Below, piece after piece: positions 12,296 to 22,270 of a stretch of 64,000 nt of DNA. The notes under the pieces are model-generated. The model was not told the origin of the DNA and searched no databases. It was given only the letters and a program-made list of their open reading frames with translations. Source of the stretch: Adineta steineri (taxonomy: Eukaryota > Rotifera > Eurotatoria > Adinetida > Adinetidae); NCBI GenBank assembly GCA_905250115.1, contig CAJNOI010000058.1:255149-319148 (forward strand). The letters are read 5' to 3'. Numbering within the stretch: position 1 is the stretch's first letter; each line of letters starts with the position of its first letter. The position numbers were made by a program, and so were the translations under genes.

Positions 12296-13889
12296 ATGCC
12301 ACGTAAAGTAAATCATAATTATGAACCACAAGAAACACAGGAATCACCAGAACTTGAACCCGAACGTATTCTTGTTCATAAATTAGTCGATTCAAGTAAA
12401 GCTCAACGAACAAAAGCTGTTGAACGACTTAAATTATGGATTAATGCTCGAACATTAAATCCAACAAGTTTTTTTTCATATGATGATTTAATTAAAATAT
12501 GGAAAGGTCTCTATTATAATATGTGGATGGCCGATAAACCTGTTTTACAAGTATTATGATTTTTCTTTGTTTTTTTCTTTTGAATCTAAATATTTTTTTT
12601 TTATTATAAAGGATCAATTAGCTTTACAAATATCATCATGGATTCATGAATTTCGTGATAATGATCAAGCACGATTATATATCGATGCTGGTTTTGCTAC
12701 ATTTGCTCGGGAATGGTGGGGTATTGATCGATGGCGTTTAAGCAAATTTATGACCGTAAATTAAATTATCTAATTATTTTATTTCTTATTATAAAATGTT
12801 TTTTTTTTCAATAGTTTGTTCGTTATTTTCTACGTGAATCATTTGTATTTCTTAAAAATTTAAAATGGCTTAAACCAGATATTTTAAAATTTACAAAAAT
12901 GCTTGCTCAAAATGTTCTTAGTCCTAATGGCAATCGAGCATGTGATGGTTCGTATAAAAAAAACACAAAATCAATAATTTAATTTAATATTTTTGTCAAT
13001 TTATAGGTTTAAAATTACATATAACTGATATATACTTGGAAGAACTTGCTAAAGTGGGTGGTGTTGCATTAAAACCTAAAAGATTAATTCTTTTATTAGC
13101 ACCATTTTTTAATATTATTAAAGCATCAGATTAGTAAATAGAAATATTTTATATATATATGATAATAAATTATAATTTTTAGTGATATATTAGTTAAACA
13201 TGTTTACAAAAATCTATTCTTTCTAATCATTCAATATTCTGATGTTGGTATTGATCCTGAAGCAGAAGAAGAAATGGAAAATATTCAAGCATTTGGTCGA
13301 CAAGCTATTGAAGAAGAAATGGAGTTGAATAATGCTGATAATGAAGAAGATGAAGATACTGCTTTACAAGTCAATATTTCATTTTAAAATTTTATATATA
13401 AACTATTATTTTATTTTAGTTTGATTATAAACTTCTTTCAGAAAAATTAATCAAAATAGCAAAAGTTGATAGTTGTAAACAGAGAAATCGTAAACAAATA
13501 TATGAATTAGCTCGAAAGTAAATTGAATCGAAATATAAAAAAAAGAATATTTAAATAATTATATTTAGATTTGATGCACTTACACGTGGTGTATATCCAT
13601 TATCTGATGAACGTTTACCCGAAGTTTTTGAATCAAATCGATTATCTTGTGATGTTGATATAAATGTAAGTATAGAAATTTTTCTTTTATGAAATAAATT
13701 ATTATTTTTTACATTTAGTCTTTACGAGAATTACAAAAAGATTTAGGTGAATTAGGTCATAAGAAAAAGAGTGCAACACGTCCCGAAGAGATTGATCAAC
13801 TGCTAGAAAAATATGATACAAAAAAGCGTCGAAAGAAACATCGTGGTAAAGGTGGTTCAAAAAAGAAGAAAGAAATGATCACTGAATAA
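12296..13889 (+). CDS. RRP1: Ribosomal RNA processing protein 1 (Nop52 family)
   Basis: A nucleolar factor needed for 27S/28S pre-rRNA processing and 60S subunit assembly. The N-terminal Nop52 domain is clear: KLVDSSKAQRTKAVERLKLW, then DDLIKIWKGLYYNMWMADKP, then YIDAGFATFAREWWGIDRWR and FVRYFLRESFVFL. After an acidic stretch (NADNEEDEDT), the C-terminus is strongly basic (KKRRKKHRGKGGSKKKK), suiting a nucleolar protein. The first exons are 12296-12550, 12612-12755 and 12815-12957, and further short exons join in frame to a stop at 13887-13889. An AG sits one base before the ATG. AATAAA lies about 45 nt after the stop. It is divergent from the SH2 adaptor gene, 239 bp apart. Confidence 0.95.
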
Positions 13890-14361
13890 TTATGTTACAC
13901 TTGATTTGTTTTTGTTATTCTGTTATATGTGTAACAATAAAATGATTATTCATGATTTATATATGCATATCATTTTATGATATACGATCGATCTTGTTTA
14001 GTTGAAAGGAGAAAATTGAACATTTATATGATATATTGAGTAATAATGTCATTGAACATGAATAAAATCTTCCTCTTTTTTTTCGATTCGAAAATAATAT
14101 TCGAATAATTGAAGTAGACATATGTCAAATTGATTAATAATTCAATTCTGAACATGTCGTAAATGTATACGACAAGAAAATAATTCTTTTTTATGAAAAA
14201 AATATGATAGTTTTCGTATTCTCTAGAATTACGACTTATATTAGACTTAATTCATATTAAGATCTGACAATATGCTAATAATAATACGCGAATAATTTAT
14301 TCTGGGAATAACTATTTCTTGAAAAACATATGAATGTCATATCTGTTGTCTATTTATATAT
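13890..14361. other. Intergenic region
   Basis: AT-rich spacer after RRP1, including its likely polyadenylation signal near 13937. No gene is seen. Confidence 0.4.
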
Positions 14362-14394
14362 ACAGTGGTTTTGCAAAAAGACTTGGAACAATCT
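14362..14394 (+). mobile_element. Tc1/mariner-like terminal sequence, fragment
   Basis: CAGTGGTTTTGCAAAAAGAC follows a TA dinucleotide, then CTTGGAACA. This is the typical form of a Tc1/mariner terminal repeat (CAGTG..TTGCAAAAG..TTGGAAC). I find no matching inverted end nearby and no transposase next to it, so it is probably a solo end or the start of a short non-autonomous copy that includes the hairpin that follows. Confidence 0.5.
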
Positions 14395-14452
14395 TCAGGG
14401 TGTGGGTGTGGGTATAGATAACTGATGAACAACCACCCACACCCTCAAGATA
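14391..14452. repeat. G-rich/C-rich hairpin with telomere-like motif (copy A)
   Basis: Left arm 14391-14408 (ATCTTCAGGGTGTGGGTG) and right arm 14435-14452 (CACCCACACCCTCAAGAT) pair at 17 of 18 positions around a 26-nt loop. The left side reads GGGTGTGGGTGTGGG (14398-14412), i.e. two TGTGGG units after a GGG. The block 14417-14443 is found again, 23 of 27 identical, on the minus strand at 27872-27898. Confidence 0.75.
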
Positions 14453-14481
14453 TCGAATTTTAAAATTTATATTTATAGATC

Positions 14482-14778
14482 ATGACTAGTGATGATCAAT
14501 ATAAAACAATAATATCATCAATTCCTGAATATTCTTTATTATTTTCCAAGTATTATATATTATCATCATTTCTTACTCGTTTTTTCTTATCAAATTATTC
14601 GTTAGAAACTCAATTAGAAATGTGGCAATATAAAATATTTATTGATGATAAACTTTCTCCGTATGAATTAGTTTCATCATTTTATAAACGTAGTCTTTAT
14701 CTTCATTTAAATAATCTGGGAAAGATTTTAGATAGTCAACAAAAAAATAGTTTAAATAAATCAAGAGAATTTAAATGA
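14482..14778 (+). CDS. Small hypothetical protein, 98 residues
   Basis: An open frame of 98 residues with native-looking codon use, starting 3 nt after a TTTATAG acceptor-like site. It is rich in Leu, Ser, Tyr and Phe, with hydrophobic runs (YSLLFSKYYILSSFLTRFFL) and a charged C-terminus. Not recognised. It could be a small gene, a terminal exon, or a relic next to the element at 14362. Confidence 0.35.
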   Translation: MTSDDQYKTIISSIPEYSLLFSKYYILSSFLTRFFLSNYSLETQLEMWQYKIFIDDKLSPYELVSSFYKRSLYLHLNNLGKILDSQQKNSLNKSREFK

Positions 14779-15779
14779 TTGTCTATCAATGGGTTGATAT
14801 TCGTAAAAAAAACACTTTCCAAATATAATCGAATATCAACAACTTTTCTTCTTCATATTTCACCGTTACTTGTTAAACAATAGGATATCTTTTAGATTAT
14901 TCATTTCTTTTATCAAATATTCTGTAAATCAACAAATAGCACTCTTCGATGAGTGCGATTAACCCACAACTGATTAGATTTTATCATTATATGTCACCTT
15001 TCAAGTCTGTTAAAGTAAAGCGCCATAAACAGCTCGGAGTCGGTGCCGCTACGGTCCGCTACTTCCGATTACTTGATCATGCGTACAATCCGATTACAAT
15101 TTAAGTTAGTTCTTTATGTTTTGTTAGATATGTCTTTGAGGAGGAAACAAAATTTTAAAATAAGTATTTTCATATCAAATCATCACCAAAACGAATTCCA
15201 CCAGGTTATATTTTTAAAGAAAACGTGCGCCAATTATTGATGCTGTTAGAACTATTTTAGTTAAATTTTGTTTTATAATATTTATATGAAATTGATAATA
15301 AACAGTTGATCAATCATCTTCACTTAATGATAAATGTTCCCAAACAATTCTAAATATAACTAAACTAAATTATTCAAAGCAGAATCTGCTATAAATGATT
15401 CAATTTCAACTATAAATTGAAGTTTTAATGATGGATGAAGTTTCTGAATAACTGACATAAAAAGGTCTTTTTTTGAGAAAAGTATATGGGTTTCTTTGAT
15501 CAAATGTTTTATGAAAATATTTTTGAGCATTATTATAGATTAATATGGATAATTACACAACATAAATTAAATCAAATAATGTTCAGTAAAAAGAAATGCA
15601 TGATTAACAAATTAGATAGAATGATCAACGCTGAATGAACGAAAATATACAATGACAACAACAAAATAGGAATAGGGAACTACAATATGAAATCTTTTTC
15701 CGGTGAAAAATAGTGTCTGTTAATATTTTTAGATTGAATCACACTCTTGTTTTTGTTAATTATGGTAGTTTTAGAGTAA
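14779..15779. other. Intergenic region with a short GC-richer patch
   Basis: No gene is seen. A six-base-pair hairpin (GCACTC/GAGTGC) lies near 14939-14956. A patch at about 15020-15070 (AGCTCGGAGTCGGTGCCGCT and on) is clearly richer in GC than its surroundings, but I could not assign it. Confidence 0.4.
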
Positions 15780-16817
15780 TTATTGAGCAATTGCTGCTAT
15801 TGCGGCTGTTGGACCAGCTGTTGGACGAGTCATCATCAATGCTTGTGGACCAATAGCAGGGCGACGTCTTCGGCAGCATGGAAAACATATTTTAAATTTC
15901 ATTCGAAGTTCAGGCAATGAGAGAGCACATATAAAAGGAGTGAGCGTTATAGCATAGTAACCAAAATAGTTGCTATCAGAATAGTAACTGATAGCTGCAA
16001 TTTGTTTTAAGCCAGCCAAATAAGCAACATATAAGAAAATTGGTGGACAGTACAGAACGATATAGAGGAAAGATATTGATAATAATTGGATGGCCATTTT
16101 TCTGTAATTACGCCATTGAATTCGTTGACGAGCGCGGCATTTGCTAACCAGTACACGTATAATAAGAGCCACACTGAATATTACAATGATAAATGGAGAA
16201 ATCAAGTAATTCACTATGGCATCATACAATGCGACTGATGGATTAACAGTGACACAAGAATAATAACCACAATATGCTTTTGTGTAATCCATTGTAATAG
16301 AACAAGGTACAATGAAGTACATAGTAATATAAAATACGCCAGGAATCATCATGCAAATGACCAACGGAAGATAATGAAAAAAAAATCGCTTTGTTTTTGT
16401 ACGAACCAAATTTGCATGAAAGATAAGAATATGACGTTCAATCGATGCCCAAGCCACCAGATTTATTACTCCTGGAAACCCAATGGAACGAATGGACACC
16501 CAGGCAAGACAAAAAGCTTTTGTGGATACTAATTCAGTACCGGTACGCGTGATGTAAGTGAGCGCCGTAACATCGAAAAATTGCAAGATAAGACCAACAG
16601 AGACCATGGCAATAATAACATGATTGTTAAGTGCATTTCGAAGTGCTCGATCCATGAGCAAGTAATAGAGAATAACGACACCGAATAGAATAGATGGAAT
16701 TTGAAAACCTTGATAGAGCCAAGACCGAACAATATTAGGGATTGCCATTGAAACTATTATGTGCGTCTGATAATGTCTGAAGAGAGATGATAGAGAACGA
16801 ATTAATGATTCAGTCAA
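15780..16817 (-). CDS. Rhodopsin-like G-protein-coupled receptor
   Basis: A single-exon frame of 345 residues with seven hydrophobic helices: about IPSILFGVVILYYLL, VIIAMVSVGLILQFF, FPGVINLVAWASIERH, LPLVICMMIPGVFYI, YLISPFIIVIFSVAL, IQLLSISFLYIVLYC and YAITLTPFICAL. The end of helix 3 is IERHILIFH, a variant of the DRY motif. Helix 7 ends LTPFICALSLPE rather than NPxxY. A Cys before helix 3 (AFCLAW) and Cys residues in the second outer loop could form the usual disulfide. The tail is Cys/Arg-rich (CFPCCRRRRP), then Ala/Pro-rich. The true start may be the Met at 16748 (MAIPNIVRSW). Ligand unknown; the absence of introns and divergent motifs resemble the expanded receptor families of rotifers (inference). 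Confidence 0.85.
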   Translation of the reverse strand: MTESLIRSLSSLFRHYQTHIIVSMAIPNIVRSWLYQGFQIPSILFGVVILYYLLMDRALRNALNNHVIIAMVSVGLILQFFDVTALTYITRTGTELVSTKAFCLAWVSIRSIGFPGVINLVAWASIERHILIFHANLVRTKTKRFFFHYLPLVICMMIPGVFYITMYFIVPCSITMDYTKAYCGYYSCVTVNPSVALYDAIVNYLISPFIIVIFSVALIIRVLVSKCRARQRIQWRNYRKMAIQLLSISFLYIVLYCPPIFLYVAYLAGLKQIAAISYYSDSNYFGYYAITLTPFICALSLPELRMKFKICFPCCRRRRPAIGPQALMMTRPTAGPTAAIAAIAQ

Positions 16818-17635
16818 CTAAATTTGTTCTTTATGCACAATGTACAAGATATAGAGTTAGAATATCTATTCGTGTCATCCTTTCCAACTTTCCAAATCTA
16901 TGCAATTTGATTTTCTAGTTTTTCAAATATCTAAGTAGTTCGGCTTATAATATAAACGGAGCGCGAAAAGAAAATGATAGCAGTTATGTTTTAAAAATAA
17001 TAAAATAAAAGATTTTTTCTCTTTATCATTTACTATATGAAATTTCAGGGAAAACCTATATGTTGCGCATGACTGAAAGCAAAAGATACAGTTCATGTGA
17101 GTAAGTCAATTAAAATCTTTATTATCCGTTTGAAAAACAACATCTGAAATAATTGTGCTGTGATATAACTATATTGAAGTATTATACTAGGTATATGTAC
17201 AAACTAGTTATGTTACTGAAAAGTCACAGTATGATTGTAGTTGCGCGATATAATTGGTTAAATCGACTGGTGTACTACACTATGCTATAATCTTAGGAAT
17301 TGGTAGGAGTTCATGATAGATTTCATATGAGAAACATTGAGGAAAATTGCTTCTAAGAATCATAACTAACTTCAACAAACAAGCGTAGTCTTTCACAAGT
17401 CACGAAAAAACAGTATATTTATTTCCTTAGCGAAAAACAAACGACACACTTACTTTTTCGTTTAACACTTTATACTAGTGTCGTTTCATCTTATATTTAT
17501 ATTGCAAATTCTAAAGTTGCAGAGAATGTTCTCTTTTATGCTTATAACTGTCTTAACTGTGTGTGTAATACTCACAAGACTCTCCACAGTCTATAAAGCG
17601 TCGATAAAATAAAAAATAAAGTGCCATATCTAGTC
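16818..17635. other. Intergenic region
   Basis: AT-rich, no gene or repeat recognised. It leads into the tandem repeat at 17636. Confidence 0.4.
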
Positions 17636-17890
17636 GACATCCATCGTATTTATAAAGAATGATAAATTAAAAAAAAAACTTTTAATATGTTACTAACCTC
17701 CAGCAAAGACGTCATCCATCGCATTTCTAAGGAATGATAAATTTAGAAAAAACTTTTAATATATTGCTAACCTCCAGTAAAGATGTTATTTATCACATTT
17801 ATAAAGAATGATAAGTCAAAAAGAACATTTAATATGTTGCTAACCTCCAGCAAAGACGTCATCTATTGCGTTTGTAAAAAAGGATCAAAA
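17636..17890. repeat. Tandem repeat, about 73-bp unit, 3.5 copies
   Basis: Units start at 17636, 17708, 17782 and 17855 (72, 74 and 73 bp, the last partial). Each begins GACGTCATCCATCGCATTT or a near variant, then AAGAATGATAAA, an A-run, ACTTTTAATATGTT and GCTAACCTCCAGCAAA. The units differ from each other at a fair number of places, so this is an old small satellite rather than a fresh expansion. Confidence 0.85.
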
Positions 17891-19290
17891 ACTTGTTAAA
17901 GTGCATTTATATTATAAATAGAATTCAGTCTATCATGAATTTGTCCTCCTTATTTTAGGTGAAGCGTTTTTTTGTCAAAAGATAAAAGAATAAAAATATT
18001 CATTTAATGATCACGATTCATATGCTAGAAAAAGTCTATATTAAGGCAAATATGCTGAAAAATCGATCATTAAAGATAATAGTGAGTTTAACACAAATGA
18101 TACTAGATGGCTTGTTTCGAGAACACTGTTATCTGTGCAGAGAAAATAATGGAAGGGGAATTTCATACTCATGAATATAGAAAAAGAAGAGCTATTTAGT
18201 AAACTGCTGCACATTTCAAAATGTAATTATCTGTCGTAAGTCTTAATCTCATATTACAGGAGAAAAGTTAGATGAGACAAAAAAAGAACAGAAGGAAATT
18301 GATTATAAAATAAAAGTAGAAGTACAACAATGACAAAATCTTGATAAACAAACACAATAACGTAGATTTGAACATATATGATAGCAATACTGATCGGTTT
18401 GGTATACTAGAGAAAAAAGTAACTCTTGTATCTTACCATAAATCTCTAGCTTTAGATAATATATTATCTTTATGGAGAGAGACACACATTATTAATATTT
18501 GTCGATATAAATATATTTTATTAGATAGAATGCAAGACGGATCTCAAGGTGACGGATATTCAATATTTTCTTTCTTTATTTTGTATTTTCCAAATTTATG
18601 GTGAAATTTCTCGGGGTATTCATATTATTATATAAACTGCTGTGATTAGATCTATATTTAGATAAGAAAAATTAGTTAAAGAATAATCCGATAACAACAC
18701 TTGTTAATAAAAGGAAGACGAAAGAAGTATATCGTATACATAGAAGTTATTCGAATAAAATAGATACACTTGTGCAAGTTGAGAATTTCAAATCGTATGT
18801 GTTACTGATAGAAGTTGTGCACAGTGTTTTACCTACGGTTGTCATTAATGAAGTGCAGTTAACAAACATGACAAACATTCAGCAGTGTATTTCATTAGTA
18901 AGAGTAATTCTAACGACATGAATCAGATTACTTTAAAGCAGAAAATGAGAGAAGTGTTTGTTAATAGAAAAAGCTACTGAAAAGATGAATCGGCTTATCC
19001 TCAAACCATGACATAGATTGTGCAAAAAAATAATAATCAGAAGCCTGTGTCATCAATAAAAGTCGGTCAACGCATTGATCAAACATACTTAATGGATGGC
19101 ACAATGTATTAAAAGCAAAACTAATTCAAAACTATTTTTTCAGTAAAACTTACTCAAAGCTTAAGTCGAGTTAAGGCAGAAGAAAACCGTTTAGAAAAAA
19201 ATACATTGTCACAACAAAAGTCATTAAAACAGCTAATCGGTCTGTCTTCACCAGTAAATGAAAGAATAAGAGAACACAACAATGGATGAG
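17891..19290 (+). pseudogene. Decayed coding-like segments (coiled-coil type), uncertain
   Basis: Short stretches read like once-coding sequence in this genome's codon style but are broken. 18262-18333 gives a charged heptad-like string (DETKKEQKEIDYKIKVEV). 19144-19290 gives LSRVKAEENRLEKNTLSQQ and on, preceded by a TTTTTTCAG acceptor-like site. No continuous gene can be built and I do not recognise the source. They may be remains of one coiled-coil gene or chance low-complexity reads. Confidence 0.3.
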
Positions 19291-20236
19291 GAAATTGTTG
19301 ACTCTATAATAGAAAGTCATATACGGTAAAAAGAAATAGATTAAAAATAACTAATTAAACTTCTCACGTCGTCTCATGCTACCATCAGAAAAGGAAACAA
19401 ATGATATAAATATAAATAGTTCATTTCTGTTAGAAACAGTCTTCAATTTGAGAAAAAGAAATCAGCGCTATATCTGTTTGGAACATTTCCCATTTTCTTG
19501 AAAACTATGCATTCCTCGTTAAGAAAATTTATAATTACCACAGATGGTCATCAAGATGAATAAGTAAACTCATCGACGTCTCTCGAAGTCTTCTGGACTT
19601 CTGATTGAGAGTATACAAATCGTTGGAGCATATATCCTTCAAAATAAGTTATATGTTCTTCCCAAATGTATCTGAAATTCTCTTCTGTTGGTTTTAGGAA
19701 AGCATTTTTGTTCGACTTTGTGTGAGGTTGGTATGGACAATATCTCCTCAATTGGATCCAGTCTCACTTTTTTAAAGAATAAATCATCTTTTCAAATTTT
19801 AATCATTTCTTGAAGATAAGTGTTTTTCTGCACATTAATTCAAATGGTTTATTGTGTGATGTGGGTGATGTAACATATGTATAACTTTTGCTCTTGTAAT
19901 CCGTCGAGCATTTTGAAGGTGTGGGTGAGTGTAAAGAGAAGAGACACATATCCACAATATTACATAAGCAAAATTTCTGATACTCTTGAGTTTCCTCTCA
20001 CTCTTTTGAATTTTTACTTTAAATACATACACGAGCTAACTATGTGAACTGAAAAAATACAAACAGAACACGTGTATTTCACATGTATAAATGAAAATAA
20101 ATATCAAAGAAGTTCAAAAGATAGAGAACAGAGAAGAAAAACAACGAAGAGAAGAGAAATGTGATATAGGAGACAATATAGCATATTGTTTTTAACATAG
20201 ATCAGATTATGATGAAAACTATTCATTTGTTTTTAA
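19291..20236. other. Intergenic region
   Basis: No convincing gene. A 66-residue minus-strand frame at 19551-19751 is too short and unfamiliar to support. G-rich GTGATGTGGGTGATG (about 19857) and GGTGTGGGTGAGTGT (about 19918) echo the telomere-like motif of the nearby hairpins but lack a clear C-rich partner. Confidence 0.4.
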
Positions 20237-20413
20237 ATGAATAAAGAATATTTTCGTTTCTATATTAAAGTACGTACTACACTTTATATCGAACCGATAG
20301 TTATTTATAATGAATTAAGTGCTGTATTTGGTGATGAAGGTCCTCCTCTTGGAACTTTTCAACAATGGTTAAAATGGTTTCATGACGGTCGAGAAGATGT
20401 TGAATATGAAGAA
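20237..20413 (+). mobile_element. Mariner-family transposase N-terminal fragment
   Basis: About 59 residues from MNKEYFRFYIKVRTTL onward match the helix-turn-helix DNA-binding start of mariner transposases: the order YNELSAVFGD, GTFQQWLKWF and HDGREDVEYEER parallels the family pattern ending in GREDVEDxxR. The catalytic DDD/DDE core that should follow is absent. The frame instead runs into the G-rich/C-rich hairpin at 20415 and then unrelated AT-rich sequence. So it is a truncated DNA-transposon copy. Confidence 0.65.
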
Positions 20414-20414
20414 A

Positions 20415-20474
20415 GGGTGTGTGTAGGTGTGGATTCATCTTTTATTTAGCCACATTCACACCCACCCCCACCCC
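20415..20474. repeat. G-rich/C-rich hairpin (telomere-like), next to mariner fragment
   Basis: Left arm 20415-20433 (GGGTGTGTGTAGGTGTGGA) and right arm 20450-20474 (CCACATTCACACCCACCCCC and on) are imperfectly complementary around a short loop. The hairpin begins where mariner similarity stops. Confidence 0.6.
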
Positions 20475-20738
20475 ATCTCCTTATTTCCGTGTAAAAACTT
20501 TTTTGATGTAATGGTAGAGAAATTGATACTGTATTTTCCTGTGCTATTTCATCTCGATTCAATTAATATCATGATTATAAAACTTTGAAAAGAAAAAAGA
20601 AAATATGTTTCTTACGTTAGAACAAATTATAACTACATGAGCACCCATATTTTTCAAGTAGATTATGATTGAAGCAAGATTGATTACTATTGCTTTTACT
20701 GTTCGAAAGAGGGGCCGGATACATATTGAACCATCTTA

Positions 20739-20785
20739 AGGGTGTGAGTATGAGATGAATACGCTACTGATACTCTCACCCACCC
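20739..20785. repeat. G-rich/C-rich hairpin (copy C)
   Basis: AGGGTGTGAGTATGAG (20739-20754) faces CTCTCACCCACCC (20773-20785). The 15 bases before the left arm (TTGAACCATCTTAAG) resemble those before copy A (TGGAACAATCTTCAG), so the copies share more than the arms. Confidence 0.55.
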
Positions 20786-21121
20786 ATTCTGTTCTACGAT
20801 GTTGAACATTTGGGAATAGGCTGACTGCTCATTTTATGAAATATTCTTACTAATAACTACTGTTTTCAATATTAAAAATTTAATTTTTTTATTACACTTT
20901 TTCTAGAACAAATATTTCTGTTTGTTATATTATATGGTGTGTAAAAAATGAGTGTTAATTATACATTGAGAATGCTATATTCGAATGATTATGATATCAT
21001 GCAAGATAATCGATAGTTAGTATATTAATAGAAAATATATTTATAGCGTTCAATTAAACGATATATAAATATAGATAAAGAGAGAAGAGCATGCACGTAT
21101 TGATATTATTTCTAAAACTTA
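20786..21121. other. Intergenic region
   Basis: AT-rich spacer upstream of the foldback-like element. Nothing recognised. Confidence 0.4.
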
Positions 21122-21145
21122 ATTTTAATTGGGTACTATTTATTT

Positions 21146-21340
21146 GCTAAGTAAAATGTATATTTTTTCAGTAAATAATTTAAATCTAAGTAGAATAATT
21201 AGATGCTAAGTTGAAGTATTAATATTCCAGTAAATTATTTTTTCGCTAAGTTAATAAATAAAAATCATAGTAAAAAACTACATATGATCGGTAAAAAAAT
21301 TCATTATCAAGTAATTTATTATAAAGACAAAGTAATTCTA
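21146..21340 (+). repeat. Left iteron array, 20-bp period, about 10 copies
   Basis: A core CTAAGTAAA / CAGTAAAT recurs with the G of AGT (or GGT) at 21151, 21171, 21190, 21210, 21230, 21250, 21270, 21290, 21311 and 21332. Steps are 19-21 bp, close to two turns of B-DNA. The bases between cores vary but stay AT-rich. Confidence 0.75.
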
Positions 21341-21389
21341 AAATGTCAAATTAAAAGTTTCCATACTTCTATGATGACGTCTATATTTT

Positions 21390-21461
21390 CCCGCACTCAC
21401 ACCCATATATCATATATAGGGTGATTCATCATCTTCGTCTTGAGGGGTGGGCGTGGGTGTG
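21390..21461. repeat. C-rich/G-rich hairpin inside the foldback-like element
   Basis: CCCGCACTCACACCC (21390-21404) faces GGGGTGGGCGTGGGTGTG (21444-21461). The order is C-rich then G-rich, the reverse of copy A. TCTTGAGGGGTGGGCGTGGG resembles the TCTTCAGGGTGTGGGTGTGG of copy A. Confidence 0.55.
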
Positions 21462-21666
21462 AACGCTGATGCGGCATCGAAAATGAATGAGAAGAAGACA
21501 AACATTTGCGCCCACACTACACACTCACTCTCAAATTGTTCAAGTTTCATCAAAGAATATATTTCCAATGATATAGTTGGCATGTCAATTAGAATGAAAT
21601 TCTGTAAACTATCAGCAGCAGCAAAGAATATACGTTTAGGAGAAAAAAGAAAAAAAAGAGGCCGAC

Positions 21667-21980
21667 TAGAGGTGTAAGCCGATGAGTTGATCGGCGGCGG
21701 CGGCTGGAAAATTTATAAAAATAAATATTTTTTTCAAATTGAAAAATATCTTTATTTCAATATCTCAGCCATGATCTGTTCCAAAAGAAGTATGGGTAAC
21801 AACTATTACACTCTTTCATATTGTATGTACAAGACAAAATGCAAAAATCAAACTGAGATCGGCAGAGAATCATTAACAATATTGCAAGTTAAATAAAGAT
21901 CAATATAAAAGAACGAAAATTTGATTTTCACTCAGACTGATGTCAGCGGCGGCGGTTTAACCGATCAGCTTACACCTCTA
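21667..21980. mobile_element. hAT-like MITE, 314 bp, nested
   Basis: Perfect 13-bp terminal inverted repeats TAGAGGTGTAAGC, followed on both sides by GC-rich GATCGG and GGCGGCGG-type blocks, enclose an AT-rich core. The flanking 8-mers are aggccgac (left) and aggacgat (right), 6 of 8 identical, as an aged 8-bp hAT target duplication would be. No coding capacity. Confidence 0.75.
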
Positions 21981-22037
21981 AGGACGATCAAAAAAGCAAC
22001 AAAAAGCTTTATTGATACAATAACTGTGTAATTAAAT

Positions 22038-22250
22038 TTTTCACTTAGTTATTTACCAATCTTTACAGAGCAAAATTCATATAGTTACTTATCAGTATAT
22101 AATAGTTTATATAGAAAATTACATTTTTTCATTTAGATTTCAAATAAAATCCTGAGCAAAAAATTTTTTTTACTTAGAATTCTCTTGAATAAATTACTTA
22201 GAAAAAATTGAACTTTTTACTTCGCATTTATTTAAAACTACTTTGCATTT
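22038..22250 (-). repeat. Right iteron array, about 22-bp period, inverted
   Basis: The reverse complement of the left core (TTTACTTAG, TACTTCGCA) recurs with the C of ACTT or its variants at 22044, 22066, 22088, 22130, 22152, 22173, 22197, 22220 and 22241. Most steps are 21-24 bp; one interval is double, with a very weak copy between. Orientation is opposite to the left array. Confidence 0.65.
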
Positions 22251-22270
22251 AAATATGAGTCATTTTAATT

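Larger units (their letters stand above)
21131..22261. mobile_element. Foldback/MULE-like non-autonomous element with iteron ends
   Basis: The 1131-bp element is flanked by a perfect 9-bp direct repeat ATTTTAATT (21122-21130 and 22262-22270). Its outer 23 bases form an imperfect gapless inverted repeat, 16 of 23 matching: left GGGTACTATTTATTTGCTAA then GTA, right (read inward) GACTCATATTTAAATGCAAA then GTA. Inside each end lies an array of short iterons facing inward (21146-21340 and 22038-22250). No transposase is seen. The 9-bp target duplication and tandem-repeat ends are the marks of Mutator-like and Foldback-type elements; the assignment is inference. A hAT-like MITE (21667-21980) has inserted inside. 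Confidence 0.6.

Noticed and set aside
18341-18604. 87-residue plus-strand frame
   Set aside because: Not recognisable and surrounded by broken sequence; kept only as part of the decayed region at 17891-19290.
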